From positions 69,235,474-69,299,473 of the forward strand of contig OU015528.1 in assembly GCA_907165065.1 (NCBI GenBank): a DNA stretch of 64,000 nucleotides, written 5' to 3'. Position 1 is the first letter of the stretch. Every line of letters begins with the position of its first letter. Origin of the DNA: Caprimulgus europaeus. Taxonomy: Eukaryota > Chordata > Aves > Caprimulgiformes > Caprimulgidae. Made by a program: the position numbers and the translations under genes. Of the stretch, positions 50,200 to 63,662 are shown piece after piece. The notes beneath the pieces are model-generated. The model did not search any database, was not told the origin of the DNA, and saw only the letters and a program-made list of their open reading frames with translations.

Positions 50200-53100
50200 C
50201 CAAGCCAAAACCCAAAACACCAGGCTTTATTATGATGTAACTTAAATACATAGCTTTTAAAATAGAGGAAATGTAAAATGATCCGCTGGAAAATATAGAA
50301 GCAAAAGGGTTTTCTGATCAGCTTGCCCTGCTCACTATATCCCTACATTATAGGTCCTTGTTTCCAGAGAAATCAATGACTTCTTCAGTTCCAAGCAGCT
50401 CTGTATACTCCCTGCCAGTCCCCAGAAGATTTTCATCCCATTCCCTCTAAGGCCTATGTGTCTGCTCCTTGCTTCTCTCAGCAGGTTCCTGGACTAGCCT
50501 GCTCTTTACCCTGAGCCCTCTTCCACTTGCTCAGATACTACAGCCGTTGGAAATGACTCTCCATGAGGAGGACCTCAGGGAGGAGAGATCTGTCTTCACT
50601 GCAGGAAGACCTGCCTGACCCAGGTACTTTTCAGAGGAAGGAAGACAGCATATACACTTTGAAGAAACCAAACCGACACTCTCCATCAGACTGACGGTTG
50701 TAGCTGTTTTAAGTAAACACATCCTTGTGTTAAACATAAATGTCTTTCAAGCAGTTTTATGGCTAGGGGACTCTGGTACCCAGAGTGTTGTAGGTCAGGG
50801 ACTGTACTTCCTCTCTGCTGAAAAAAAGGATCATCCTACAACACCCAAACCATCTTTTCTGAATTCCTAATTCTTTACTATCTGGTTTCCACCCCTGCAG
50901 CTCTGTTTTAGACCACTTTTCCCAAGCCAGGTCCTTTTCTTCCATTTCTACAAGCTTTCAATAAACAACTGCTTGCAAGATTGCTCACAGAAAAGAAATT
51001 CTGAAGTTACTTGCTTAATTGTCTTTACAAGAAATGAGATATATTATAAGAGCTGGGTATTAAAGAAACATCTTTCCATCTACCTTGTGCAAGGACATTT
51101 GAATCAGCTATTATTTTTCTGATAAAGAATTGTGTGGAAAATCCTAGAGAAATCCCAAATTCCAGCTTACTACGCACAATAACAGAAACTTTAGTTAAGG
51201 ATAAGAACCTACAAGAGGCTTGATCTTTGCATAGTATATGGAAGTGTCACATAATAACTTTGAAGTAAATGTGGAAAATGGAAAAAAGGAAGTCAAACAA
51301 AATATGAACTTAAGAAGCAGAGAAAAACCATCTGGAACAAGATACCATTGTTTTTGTTAATATTCATAATAAATGGAAAAAAAATAGTTTACCAATGGCA
51401 TCTTACTGAGAAACAAATATATGAACAAGCTTTATTTGACTAAATTGTGCTGAATTTCTCCTTTTCATTACAATGTCATGCTCAGCTGCCTATCCATAGT
51501 GATTCAAAAGCACTGTGGTGAGTTTGGACTGCACTCTTTGCTCGGTGTTTCAGGAATTTACAATGACTGCGTAAAAATGCTCCCTGTTTGCTGATGCTTA
51601 ATTTATGAAGTATTTCACATTGCTTTTTATCAGTAATGTGTCACCTGTCCAATGACATCAACCAATCTCTCTTTATGTTTTCTACAGGATCTTCAACAAA
51701 AGTGTAATATAGGCAAAAGCCAAGAACTTATCATTGAAGAAGCTCATTAAAAAGATATTCCCTCACTGATTTCCTACTTATAATTATGATAAAAGATCAA
51801 TCAGTTAACCAATTTTTCAATTCAATGTAAGCCATACTAATTTTACTTCTTTCCATTTTTAAATAAGCAGTGGGGCCACTGCATGTAAAACCTTACAGAA
51901 GTCAATTACATAAAAACAATTACATTTTATAATCAAACCTGTAATATTAGTAAAGATATTAATATATATTTAAGCTGAAATAATCTATTTTCTGCAAGCT
52001 CATATTAGTAACTTATCTTTTATAAAGAAACCCGTATTTCTTTCTATGGTAGCATAAATAGAATTCCAGATTTAGCTATAGTGCGTGAGACAGATTCCAA
52101 CTTCTACGATAATACAGTTCCTTGGGGCAGGATTCATCTCATGCGCCATTGTCTGGCTGACTGGTCAGCTAAGCCAAGATCCTTAGCCAGACTCCTCTGT
52201 AATCAGTGGAGGGTGATGGCCAAACTCAGAGAATAAGCCCTTAAGGCAATGACTGAATAAAATGACATGTCAGCAGGGGGACTATTTTGACTAGTGTAGA
52301 CTAGAAATCTAACCTTTTTTACAGTTAAGTTGGGATTCATCTGACCAAATGCGTAAATATGAAACTTTGGTATGTGAGTTTTAAAAAGCTTTAATAATCA
52401 GCAGGGAAGAATAGTCACTTTTAGAATACTACTATTTTCAGCTACTTCAGATGTTTACAGTAGCTGAATGGCACCAGAGAGGTGCCTGTTTTCTTCATCA
52501 TACAGAGATGCCTGCTTGCTGCCCAGCTCAGATGAGGAAGGACGCCCTGCAGCTGTCTACACAGGGTCCCCAATAACAACAGCTGAGGTGGACTTGGCTG
52601 TATGTGTTGCAAGGCAAGCCTGGGAAGACAGGCTGAAGTATGTAGCATGTAAACTGGTTTCAGCTTCTTTGCCTTTTAAGGACCTGTAAAATGTACATTC
52701 ACAATTAATTATCATGAGATGACTGTTTAAAAAGGGCCATTTTAACTGAAACTGTATATAGCTAGTTCTTTCTTTAGTACAATGCATCATAATGTGCTTC
52801 TATTAGGATAAAGAACTTTATCAGTTGAAAGTCTGGTATACATTGAACAAGTTACAAGATAAACCTTGTGCTTAATTAAGATTAACCTTAGTAGAAATAA
52901 TAATTGTAGCTGATGTTCATGCAGTGAATATTAGCTGGTTTGGACTACTTAGCTGTTCCTATTTTACAGCCAGCCCCACAAGCCATTGAGATCTCTCAGG
53001 AATGCTATATAATAAATAAATTAACACGTGCATGCAATCTCAAATGAACACATCTGTCAAGCCAAAATCAAAAAGAATGTCTTCACCCTTTCTGTTTGTA

Positions 53101-53314
53101 TTGATTTCTACAGAACTTTCATATATATATTTATTTTATAGAAATTTATATATTTAATATGGTGTGATAAGGACACAAGACTAAATACCTTCTCTTTCTG
53201 TCTGAGAAATACTGTGGAAGGAGTTTAAAATTATCCAGATGGTGATTTATTACATTCAGAGACCCTGTCTTTTAGCACCTTGGACCCAAACATGAGAAAG
53301 ATGGAGAACCATTG

Positions 53315-53400
53315 AATAATATAAGTGTTTAGCTTGGAAGGGACAATTAGTGAGTCCAACCTCTGGCTCAAAGCAAGGCTAAATTCAAAAACTAGGCTGA
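53315..53400 (-). mobile_element. Faint CR1 fragment
   Basis: AGCTTGGAAGGGACAATTAG then GTGAGTCCAACCTCTGGCTC and AAAGCAAGGC follow the order of the reverse complement of a CR1 3' end. It has no tail and is strongly diverged. Confidence 0.5.
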
Positions 53401-56400
53401 GATTCAAGAATGACAGCTTCTCTGAATTGCTGAAATGAAGGAAAATGGAGCCAGAATGACAAATAAGAAATAAATACACTAAGAAAGGACTTGGGTAAAA
53501 CATGGAAACAGCTACTGAAGAAGGGCAGAAATTGGATGGAGATAACTGCCTTTGGCTCTACCACATTTGTTGGCTCTCACTGGCCACAGATCAAAGCTCT
53601 GTGGAGTTTTCCCCAGACTTCTCTCTAGGACCTCCCATTGATGGAATCATCCTTCATTTTGGTTACATAGTTGAACCAGAAGCTTTCCATCTTCTTTTAG
53701 TAATTCCTGATACTTATTTCTGAGAACAATGCACGTTAAATAGTGTGAGGCTTAAGAGCTATGCAAAAGAGCAGCTGGGTCTTCTGATACACAATCCCAC
53801 TAGGATCATATTTACAAAATAAAAAGGAACAAGTTTCTCCACTGGTCATCTGTTTTTCTCCTTAAGGAACAGATAAGGTGCCTTATGCGCTACTTCAGAG
53901 ATATGATAGTGCGTATACTGCAGCAGAGAGGCACTGCTGGGCACCAGATGCCTAAAATAATCACATTTTACTAACTAATCCCTGAAGTATTATTTAATGA
54001 ATTATTTTACTCTTTAAGAAAAACTGTATTATTACTATTGCTTTCATCATCATCATTTATCCTTTTAAAATATTAGCAGATTTTCTGCTAGGGAAAAAAA
54101 CCCAAACAACTCATTGTGGAAGTGGAAATTAATTGATAAAATGAATTTAAAGATCATTAACATATTTTCTCAAACATTTTGAGTCTGTGCTTTTATTCAT
54201 GTATATAGTCTTTTTCTAATTATCACAGGATCTTTAAAAGCTCTCTATTTAGAACACATAAAATGCACTTAAAATGCTTACCTTAGAGAAAAAAATTCTA
54301 AAGAAGTCCATTAAATATAATTTACATCTAACTGAAATATACACTAAAAATAAGGTGACCTTAGGAATGTATGTGCAGAAAGCTTGCCTTCTTTTAGCTC
54401 ATGGTAATAAAAGGTACAAAACAAATACAAGTCGAGATTTTTCTCATTTATCAAACAGGAAATCTGCACAGTATGTTTCCTATATACTGAAATACTGTTC
54501 CAAGTTATGACAAAACTGTCTTTGGAAAGCAACTTATTTCTTTAGAAATCTGTTTTGACAGACTTGGGAATCAACTTTCAGGGCTGTGCCAGATAACTCT
54601 GGCTTCCATGTTCTTTTTTATACTGTAATCTGAAGGTGACACAGCAAAGGTGTATGTATCCTGGTGTTGGTTTTGATTGTGTTTGAATTATGAGTCACTC
54701 AAAGGCAGCCTGAGAAGGGTAGTGTTGTATTTAATACATGTATGCTCTTGGTTTATGAAAAAATAAAGAAATTGAGCATTGCTCATAGAGGGCAAGTGTA
54801 GCCATTGTCAAAGCCTTCCTTCCCTTTTAAAGAATGTAAAAGAAAATCGCTTAAAGAATTGCTCAGGGATAAATACCTTATCTAGAAGACTAATTTAGTT
54901 TCTGCATTTTTACTGGACAGGCAAACCACAGGAGCCAAGAGAGATTTTTGGCTTTTTTAAGTGGTTTAGGAAGTGCCTGAAAATCAACACTTTCCCATCT
55001 CCGAAGTGCTGTGTCTTGTGTCTGTAGCACAACAGATAATGTACTCACTTGTTTCATAGTGTATTAGCTTACTTTATTACTATAAAACATTGCACTATAT
55101 TACAAATCACCACATCACAATGTCTACACAATGTACTTTGACAACAGATTTGGAAACTCAACAAATGCTGTTTAATAGGACATTACATTATACTGAACAG
55201 AAACATTGTTCAACACATTTAGACTAAATTTTAGACATGCCTTAGTACACAAGAACAGGTTGTATGGTATTTTTTTAGAGCCCAGCTCTGTAGTTTTTCC
55301 TCCTTAGGCTGAGATCTCCCAGATCTCCTCTGAGGAAGGCTAGGTTCACTCAGAGCCTACACTATGGGCAATAAGGAAAAACGTGTTTCTTCACTCCCCA
55401 GTATTGCAGTAGGTTCTCCCTTGGATGATGCTTGGGAGGTGTTTGGCTTTCAAAGATGCCATTTTTGGCTGATACAAGATAACCTGGTTAGTTTTCTGAT
55501 AATACTCCTTGCAAGAAGAGAGGAGAAACTTCTCTGACCTGGCTAAATTCCAGCCTAGGCAAGCCAAAAAGTCTGTTTTCTCAAGCAAACTGTTTTAAAA
55601 TTAGTATTAATCCATTTACTAATATCAGTAAGACTGAAATCAGTTTGCAGTGCTGCCAATAGAGCTCTTGGGCTCTAGCAGTGATGTGGGCTGCAGCTAT
55701 CATACACAAATGTGCCCTGCACTCCTCGACAGAGACAAGTAGTTGCCTGTCTTAAGGGCAGAGTTCCTGCAGCCCTGCACAAAGCGTAGATGCATGACAA
55801 ATCTCTGTGTAGACCTAATAGCGATAATGTCTGACTACTTACTGTATGTAGCCTCATCTTGGTCACAAAAATTTAATGGCAAAATAGCAGTTGGAGCAAT
55901 GGTCGTTACCTCTTTATGACATGCAATGATGAGAATCTGTATTTCTTTTTGCTAAAAGGTCTGCTAAAGGGACCTATTTCTCCAGTGTGCAAACTGACTC
56001 CTCTTAATGTCAACAAGAGTTAGGCACACACATCCCTAGGAGAAGTGTCCCCGTAAGTTTTAATAGAAGCACTGTTCAAATTTAATACACACCATAGAAG
56101 CCTACCTTAGAAAACAGTTTCACCAATAATAAAAGTACTTTTGAAATGAAATGTTTGCTAATAGTCATTAAAAATCTTCTACACAATATATGTAAAAAAG
56201 ATTTATCTAATGCTTTGCAAAATTATCCACAAATGTACCACACAGTGTACAAACATTAATAAGAAAGAAGCAGCAAAGCCATAATGCTACCACTTTGAAA
56301 TGCAATGCAATTAATACTACTTCCATTAATATAGTGTAATAGCTACTAACTATTATTGATGTCTATTTCTTCAGGAATCCATATTCATTAGAGAGGTCTA

Positions 56401-59400
56401 TGGTTTCTTTTTCTTTTATTCAGAAATATGGAAGCAATTGCACACTGTTTCACTGCTAAACAGAGCTATACAAGAAAAGATACAGAAGTCTCATTAGTGT
56501 GATTTTTAGGATAACAGGTCTCCTGCCATGACTCCCTCTGTTCAAATTTGTCAAGCCTTGTGCTAGAGAGGTTACCGTTTCTCCTAACAAGATTTAGACT
56601 GAATCCTTTAATAAACTAGGCTATATATGTAACTTATTTTTTAGTTTACCTGCTACAATATGTAACATATTTATTAAAACAGATTTTATACCAGATGACT
56701 ACAAGACGACACTTAAAAAATATTACAACTTAATCCAGACTACAAAACAGTCTCAATGTGTAGGACAAAAAGGATATAAATAATTTGAAGGTCACTAGGA
56801 CAGTGCACATCTTATGGCTAAAAATATTCTACTCTGTAAGGTGAGACATGCCTTGTAAAAATGAATCTAGATAGCAGTGCTTCCAGGAGTTATGATAACA
56901 TAACAGCAGTATTTCTTGCATGGCAACAGGATTTTCTAAAAATCTTTCAGAGATTTTATTTCTGGAATTAACACAGGAAAGACAACTGCCTCTCTGACAA
57001 GGCTGTTATGAAACTATCTTGCACAAAATATTGATTTCTATGAAGGGACAAGTGGCCAAGGCTGGGGGTGGGGAAAAGGGCAACATGCAAAGTCAGTGAA
57101 GAGGACAGTGTAGCATGACTCACAATATCTTTGATCATTAAATATTTCTGGCATTACTAGCTAAGAACAACAACAAAAATAAGCAAAAAAAGAGAAACGA
57201 TTCAAAAGCCAGCATGAGTAGGATACATTTACAGAGAAATCATGCTGAGGAAAGTGTTGAATTTGTGATGTCATATAAAAGCTCATAATTTTGAGATGGC
57301 AAGGGAAAAGGTCAGCGAGGAACCTTTATTTTCCATCAGTTTTAAAGCAGACAGAACCAGGAATAACAGAGCACTTAATAGAGGGACAGCAAGGCAAAAT
57401 GGTATGGTAAACTGGAAAAAGAAAATTGAAAGAGGATGTGTTAGCAGTATGTTGGACAGAAGTTGTTTATGTGACTGACTTCTAGGTATCAGTGGTTCAT
57501 TTCAAATGGGTCAGTGGTTTACTACTAGGTTTATGTACACATTCCCTTGTGGAATTAAATATCCCTTAAACTCACAAACAAGAGATACATGTGTCATTTA
57601 AGAACACAGCAGAGCTAAAAACGCAGATGTTGCCAAATGGATCTAAGTTCCTCTCAACATCAGAATACTCTCAAGAAATGGGAGAGAAGGGATCGGGAGC
57701 AAATGTACAGTTGGAGTAACTGTCTGGAGAGGAGAAAGTACGACAGGAAGCAGGAGAGCTATCAGAGCCTTGTATCTCCCAATATCTCTTGTCAGAGACA
57801 ACAGAAAGAAGCATACCTGCTAGAGTACCCACAAGAAGTAATTAAACCAAGACTGGGTTCCTTTAGAAAGTGACTAGGAGGAAAAAAATTCACCAATGTC
57901 TCAGGGATGTAAAAGAGTAGAGACAGTAGGGTGATAGAAAACCTCCATAAGTCCCAAATAAAAAACCTACACCATCCTTCTAACAATTTTTTAAAACCCT
58001 CAGTTCTATTGAATAGAAAATCTTGAATTGGGGATGAGCAAGCCATGAGATACAGGGTCTCCAGTTTGCACCAGATATTCTCTTAATATTTTGAATGAAG
58101 AACTGCAGAAGAAAAACCAAATTTCTAGAGACCTCTTCAGTGGCTTGAGGTCATGAAACCAGGAGATCAGAACTGCCTGGGCCAGTGGGCCAAACTACTG
58201 TTAGCAGGGTGCTGCCTGTAGCTTTATCCTGTGCAGCTTTCCCAAGAGAGAGGACAACTTGGAGAAAAAGAAGTATGAGCTTTCCTAACCAGAGGAAGAT
58301 ATCTTATAACAAGCCTGGACAAAAAAAATTTCATCTCTGTGGTAGAGAGGTAAATCTGAAATCAGTCCATGGAAAGGGCACTGAGGATGTAGTATGCCTT
58401 TCACTGAAGTCTGCTCATTTTGAGGGACTATGCTTCCCTAGTCCTAGATGCAGAGACTAGAAGATGCAGAGAAGTTTTTTCTGAAATTTCTGACTGTTTA
58501 GGAAATTGCTGATGCTTCCTGTGATGTACTGGTGTCTGTTGGCAGTCTTAAGGAGTTATAAACTTCTACTGGGGTTTGTATGAAATCTGAGAAAGATACT
58601 TGGCCATCCTTTTATTCTCATAGTTTACAACTACATAGTTAAATTCTTCCTCCTCATCTTGACTCTTTGTACATTGTGTGTGGCCCACATTATCTCCTAT
58701 ATAGTGTCAGGGTGAAACTGGCTGCTGGCTTATTCCAGTCCCATGCCAGCAATGGGCTAACAATTAACCAGTACAGACAGTGTGCCAGTTCTCCAGCTCC
58801 ATTTTGTACCAACAGTCTCAATTTCTCAGAGCCTGTTTGGATTCCACAATTATAAAATACTCATCTGATGTAGGAACTTTGTCAGGCTCCCATTTTTTGC
58901 ATTTTATGTTTTAATGTTTCACTCTCAGTACTTGTTTAGGAGTTGCCATAGCTTCATGAGTCAGTCCTGGATTGTCTTCAAATTTCCTTAACAACAGTAC
59001 TTCGGGCACAGTCTTGATGGATCTACATATGAATGTATCAGTTCTTTTTTAGGCAGGAACACTTCTGGGGCTGGGCTGCTGTCTATAGGTTCATATATTT
59101 CAAAGGTATTTTCCAAAAGAGATAGCTTATGCCAGGTACTTGGACATTTAGTGGAACATGCCAAAATAATTTTTTGGTGTCCTAATTAGTGAATATTTTA
59201 CTCTACATAAACTTGGTGCATACTGCTTCAACCATTTAGGGCTGCTTTTCAGTAGTTGCAGACTAATGCAGAATTTCTGCTCTATCCACATTCAGAAAGA
59301 CTGATTTTTGAGAGCTCTTCCACACTATTTCAGCAGGCTATACTCAATGCAGATTGCTGCAGAAGCTGAGGATGAAGTGTGAAAGCTGAAGCTAAGTTGG

Positions 59401-62400
59401 AAAGGGGTAAATCCATTTGGGTAACAAACACTTTAATATATTATTCTTCCTTTTTAAATATTTTTTTCTTCTTTTTTTTTTTTAGGCAACACTTTTCCAC
59501 CATCTTTCCCTTTAATTTTATTTTTTTTCAGTATAAACACTTCTGTTAGCATATAGTAATCAATGGAAACTATATGGCTGGTCAGCAAAACCAGATGCAG
59601 TGAAACCGAATTAATCAGTGCATGTGTGTTTATCAAAGAACCTGACTAATAAACAGAAAGAAGATTGTAAGATTGCTAGCCGTAGAGTATCATAGTTGCC
59701 ATTTAAACATGTGGTGCTTAGTATTTTCTTAGATATACTATGATATTATTTCCATGATTTTATTTTTTTAAGAAGCAGGTAAATTACTAATTCTGCTTTA
59801 GAATTTTTAGAAGGAGTACACTACAAATTCAGTGAGACTTCCTCCAGCTGGACTGTACCCCATGACAAGTCTCTGGTGTTGGTTCAGATAGGGTTTTTTT
59901 GGTGGTCTCTTTAAATCTGAGTACTGCTATTCCCTCTATCTTTTTGAAACATACAGAGCTTTCCTTCCCCCGCATAGTCTGACTGTTGACCTTCTAAGCT
60001 TGAGAGGGACAATGGCTTTTTTAAATGCTGTAGCATGCATACTATATGCATATGAGAGAGCATTTTTTCCTGTGTAAGTTGCCTTTTCCCTATAGTGAGA
60101 ACATCTCTCAGCCAATGTTGATCTGTTTCTTGTCTGTAATGTAGATAAGATTGCTGGATGACAGAGAGAAATTAAGTCACTTACAAAAATGGATTTGCCA
60201 CAGTGAACTATGCAGCCAGGCCATATTCATGTCACAGACAGAATATATTACAAAGCAACACACAACCTTATGCAAAACAGCTTTCCTCTTCCACAGGCAG
60301 GAGTAGGACTTTGCTCTTAATCTTAAAAATGAGATGCTAAAGACAGGATGCATAGGGTAATGATGGAAAAGGATGGTATTATTCAAGCATCATTACACAT
60401 TAGAGATAATAAAATAAAAATTGGATTCACGAGTAACGAGAAAGTATGTATTGCTTCACCGGTGTCACAGACTAAATGTTTTAGAATCATAACAGGTTTC
60501 TCTAAGTACTCGAACTTTGTTTTGTATTCAGATTATCTCACATGACCAAGAGTTATAATCCATTTCTTATTGATAACATGTGGGATAGATACGTACATCT
60601 GAGCCAGTCATCCCCAATTCCCTTTATAGTCAGTCAAGCAGAATATATACTTTCAGGGTACACATAACTTATTTGAAACATCTACATTGGAATTACATTA
60701 ATTGCACCTTAGAAAGGCCTATTTCTGCTCAGGGTGTATAAAAGGAGACATGACAACTAGTACAGATATAATCACCTGCATTGTAGATGAATATTTGGTC
60801 ACATGGATTCCCTTTTCCTATGAATTTATTAAAAAAACCCTGGGTTGTCACCTTAAAATAGTTCTCATATTTTTGCTAAGTTACGATTTAGCCATCTCTC
60901 AGGTAGAGTAGGTTTGTCTTATACAATGTATTTTTTCACTTCCTTTTAATCACTCAAACCTTTTCTTTCATTTCAGAATCTATTTCTGATGTACAGAAAT
61001 TTCTGGTAGCAAGGCTTAATTTGTTCTGCATCATCCTATTAAGTTTAATCATACTGTAGTACTTCCAAACAGTTGCTTTAGTCTTGGTATTATTTTACCA
61101 TGAACAAAACATACTCTCGTTCCCTTCTCTGCATTCTCCAAAGCAACAACCACCCCCTGCCCCAGCAACAGAGGGATAAGACTCATGAACACATTACTGC
61201 ATTTGGACCTAGTATTTTGTGTCAGCTGAGCTAGGGTAACTATCTGTACCTCCCTGCTTGGCCTGATAAAAGATAAAATGGTGTAAATTTCTACTGCTTT
61301 TATTGAGGGTTGAGCTCAGTGCAGTATCTCCTGTACGTCACAGCAGTGTGTAGAAAATAACCACAGCTCAGTTAATGTACCAGAACTTGTTAAACTATCA
61401 TGTTGATCAACTTGTTTTGATCACGGATCGATGCTCTAAGAAGAAATTCTCATGATAGAGAGGAATTATCCTCACGGGCTTGAGTATGTTGCTGCTTCAG
61501 GGTTTTTTGTTACTGTCCTGCACTGATTGCTGAAATATCTATTTTGCTGTCTATTATTACTCAGGCGTGTTCAGCATACTGCGTTTCACACTCCACTTCT
61601 CTCTGAAGACTGGTGTTCTGAATTGTTTTTCTCCAGAGGGGGATTAGATTGCATTTTTCAAAATAAAATCCCATATTTTGGGGTTACATTAACTCTTCTA
61701 ATCCCCTTTATATTCTTTTTTTTTTTCCTATGTAATTCTCCCTAATTTGTCGACATTTGAAAAAAAAATATTGCTTACTCCACTGTTCCAGATTCTTAAT
61801 GGATAAATAAATAAAACCAGGTTTAATACCTCTGCAACAATTAATTTCTCCAAGTTCATACGCTATAGTGACACCAGCTTGTTTTTAATTATCACTCTTA
61901 ATTAGGTTTAATACCAAAAAAAGTCAGATTCTGTCTCTTATAATCATTCTTTTAAATATAGATATGAAATATACTTTATTGACTATGTGAATCTAGAGAT
62001 ACTGAAATGACCTTCTGTTTATTATTTCTGCAGTTTGAGAAAATGTTACTATATTCCTTGTTCTAAGGATCTGCAGATTTTCTAATGACAAATATTTGGC
62101 ATACACAAACACTTAAGCTTCATGTCCCAACCTCTGCTTTTCAGAAGGAAAGTAATTAGTATTTTTTGTACAGAATCTCCTTTTTTTTTTTGTCTTTTGA
62201 AACACAGAGTAACGTACATTCAGTGACATATGAATGCCTTTAGAGGAACAAAGATCTTCAATTAGAGGAATTCAATCATTATTAATTTCAGGTAATAAAA
62301 AAATATGATGGATGCTCATCTCAAACCATTGAAAAAAATTGTTTGGCTAAAATATTAAAAGCTATGAAATTACTTATCACTGTCAAGGTATTAAGACTTG

Positions 62401-63026
62401 TTATTGTTTCCTTACAGATAAGACCTGGCTCTCCCCTTCCAGTGGTGTGTATTCAAGCTCACTGTGTCAGGCTGGGCAGAAAAACTAATTTGCTAGAAGC
62501 TATTTTTTTAAAACAGAGAAAAATATACTATGGATCTTTGTTGTCAAGAAACAAAACAACAGTTGTTCAATACTTTTACAATGAAAGAAAAAAAGGCAAA
62601 ATGGTTTATCAAAAACAGTAAACCTTGTAAAGGGTTAATAGATTGCTCTGATTTCAATCTATCTTAATGAGTCAGTATATACAATGATATCTAAAGCCTG
62701 CAGCACTGCTTTGGGACTACAAGAGTTTGCTGCAGACACCATACAAACTTATGGGGCGAAAAGTCCTGACCTGCTCTAGTTTTGTCCTTATACAGAGGTG
62801 GGACTATTGACACTTAAAACACAAAAAGGAATGTACAATAAGCTGTTAGATATTGCCTGGGATACTTAATTGCAAACACACTTTTCCAGAAGCAATGGTG
62901 TTACCTCCCACAACATGGCAATTAATTTCCAATCTAGCACACAAGGATGCAGTGAGTATATGTACGTCTTACGGTTTAGAACCTTTTACACACATTTTTG
63001 TAATTGTACAGACTTTCCAAACTTAC

Positions 63027-63662
63027 CTCCTCTATGGATAATCAAAGAAGTTTCACTTCCAACAGGACATTCTTTAAGTATATCCACTACTTCTGCATGG
63101 CTCAGGTTCTGTACATTCTGCTGGTTGATCTCAACAATGAGGTCACCTTCACACAAACCAGGACATCCCTGAATGTCTAGAATTTGCTTCACCCTCTGTC
63201 CTGTAGGACTGTCTGCTATAGTGAAGCCAAAGCCCTGGGCCCCTTTCACAATGGTTAAGGTCATGAGTTCAGCTTGGGTGGCCCCAGAAGAAGCCATTGA
63301 TACATTATCATCATGGGCAGGTGGTGGGAATGTGCTATCAAGCTGACTATCTGCTGGAATGGAGTGCAAGGAGTGTGGTGGTCGATCTGTTACGTCTGGA
63401 ACAGACTGAGAAGTCCTAGAAATGTATTCCAAATAAGTTTCATAGTTATGTCTTCCATTTACCACTACCGGAGGCCTCTCCATTACTGCAAGGGGTGGCA
63501 CCATGCTGTTGGCAGGATCTTCAGGATCAAAGGGCAAAGGGTATCCACGACATAGCACCAGGTTGACACTCTGACCAATAGGAACAGACTGGAAGAGTTT
63601 GACTACATCTGCGTGAGTATGTCCAAGGACACAAACTTCATTTATATAGACAATGACATCAC
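63027..63662 (-). CDS. MAGI2: MAGI2 exon: end of PDZ1, linker, complete PDZ2
   Basis: This 636-nt exon begins after a good acceptor (CTTCTCTTTCTAG) with two bases of a split glycine codon and ends with one base before the donor GTAAGT. It opens inside PDZ1 at DVIVYINEVCVLGHTHADVV, so the first half of that domain lies in an exon upstream of the window. A proline- and serine-rich linker follows, containing NGRHNYETYLEYISRTSQS. PDZ2 then starts near residue 128 of the exon: its carboxylate-binding loop is GFGF within KGAQGFGFTIADS, and its end is ETSLIIHRGG. In the MAGI2 literature PDZ2 binds the PTEN C-terminus and PDZ1 binds partners such as neuroligin. The in-frame sequence read past the donor (KFGKSV...) is intron. 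Differences from the human protein as I recall it are conservative, such as KECPVG for KDCPIG. Confidence 0.97.

Larger units (their letters stand above)
36554..63026 (-). other. MAGI2: MAGI2 26.5-kb intron between PDZ2 and the microexon
   Basis: This is the largest intron in the window, with donor GTAAGT at 63026 and acceptor TTATTTCAG at 36554. It contains AT-rich alternating tracts (36728-36770), a CATATG repeat (39148-39190), a CR1 (39608-40020), a possible retrocopy (41095-41790), a short CR1-like tail (49451-49474), a (TA)21 microsatellite (50157-50198) and a faint CR1 piece (53315-53400). The remaining stretches hold only short open frames in AT-rich sequence and nothing that I can name. 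Confidence 0.9.
7283..63662 (-). other. MAGI2: MAGI2 gene, internal part (seven exons, PDZ1 to PDZ4)
   Basis: Seven minus-strand exons join without a frame break: 636, 32, 190, 42, 92, 193 and 249 nt, giving 478 codons. The product is the middle of MAGI2, a scaffold of synapses, podocyte slit diaphragms and epithelial junctions. From the literature, MAGI2 clusters neuroligin, NMDA-receptor subunits, PTEN, nephrin and catenins through its PDZ domains. MAGI2 is chosen over MAGI1 and MAGI3 because the PDZ2 segment (VKQILDIQGCPGLCEGD) and the linker (STEAFDPRKPDPYELYEKSR) match my memory of human MAGI2 almost residue for residue. Intron sizes in transcript order are 26473, 4833, 9638, 5889, 4992 and 3121 bp. 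Both ends of the gene lie outside the window. No promoter, start codon, stop codon or poly(A) signal of MAGI2 is present. Confidence 0.96.

Noticed and set aside
63013-63026. Open frame continuing past the PDZ2 exon (KFGKSV and on)
   Set aside because: A consensus GTAAGT donor interrupts it, and the known protein continues GGFFSPWK from the microexon instead.
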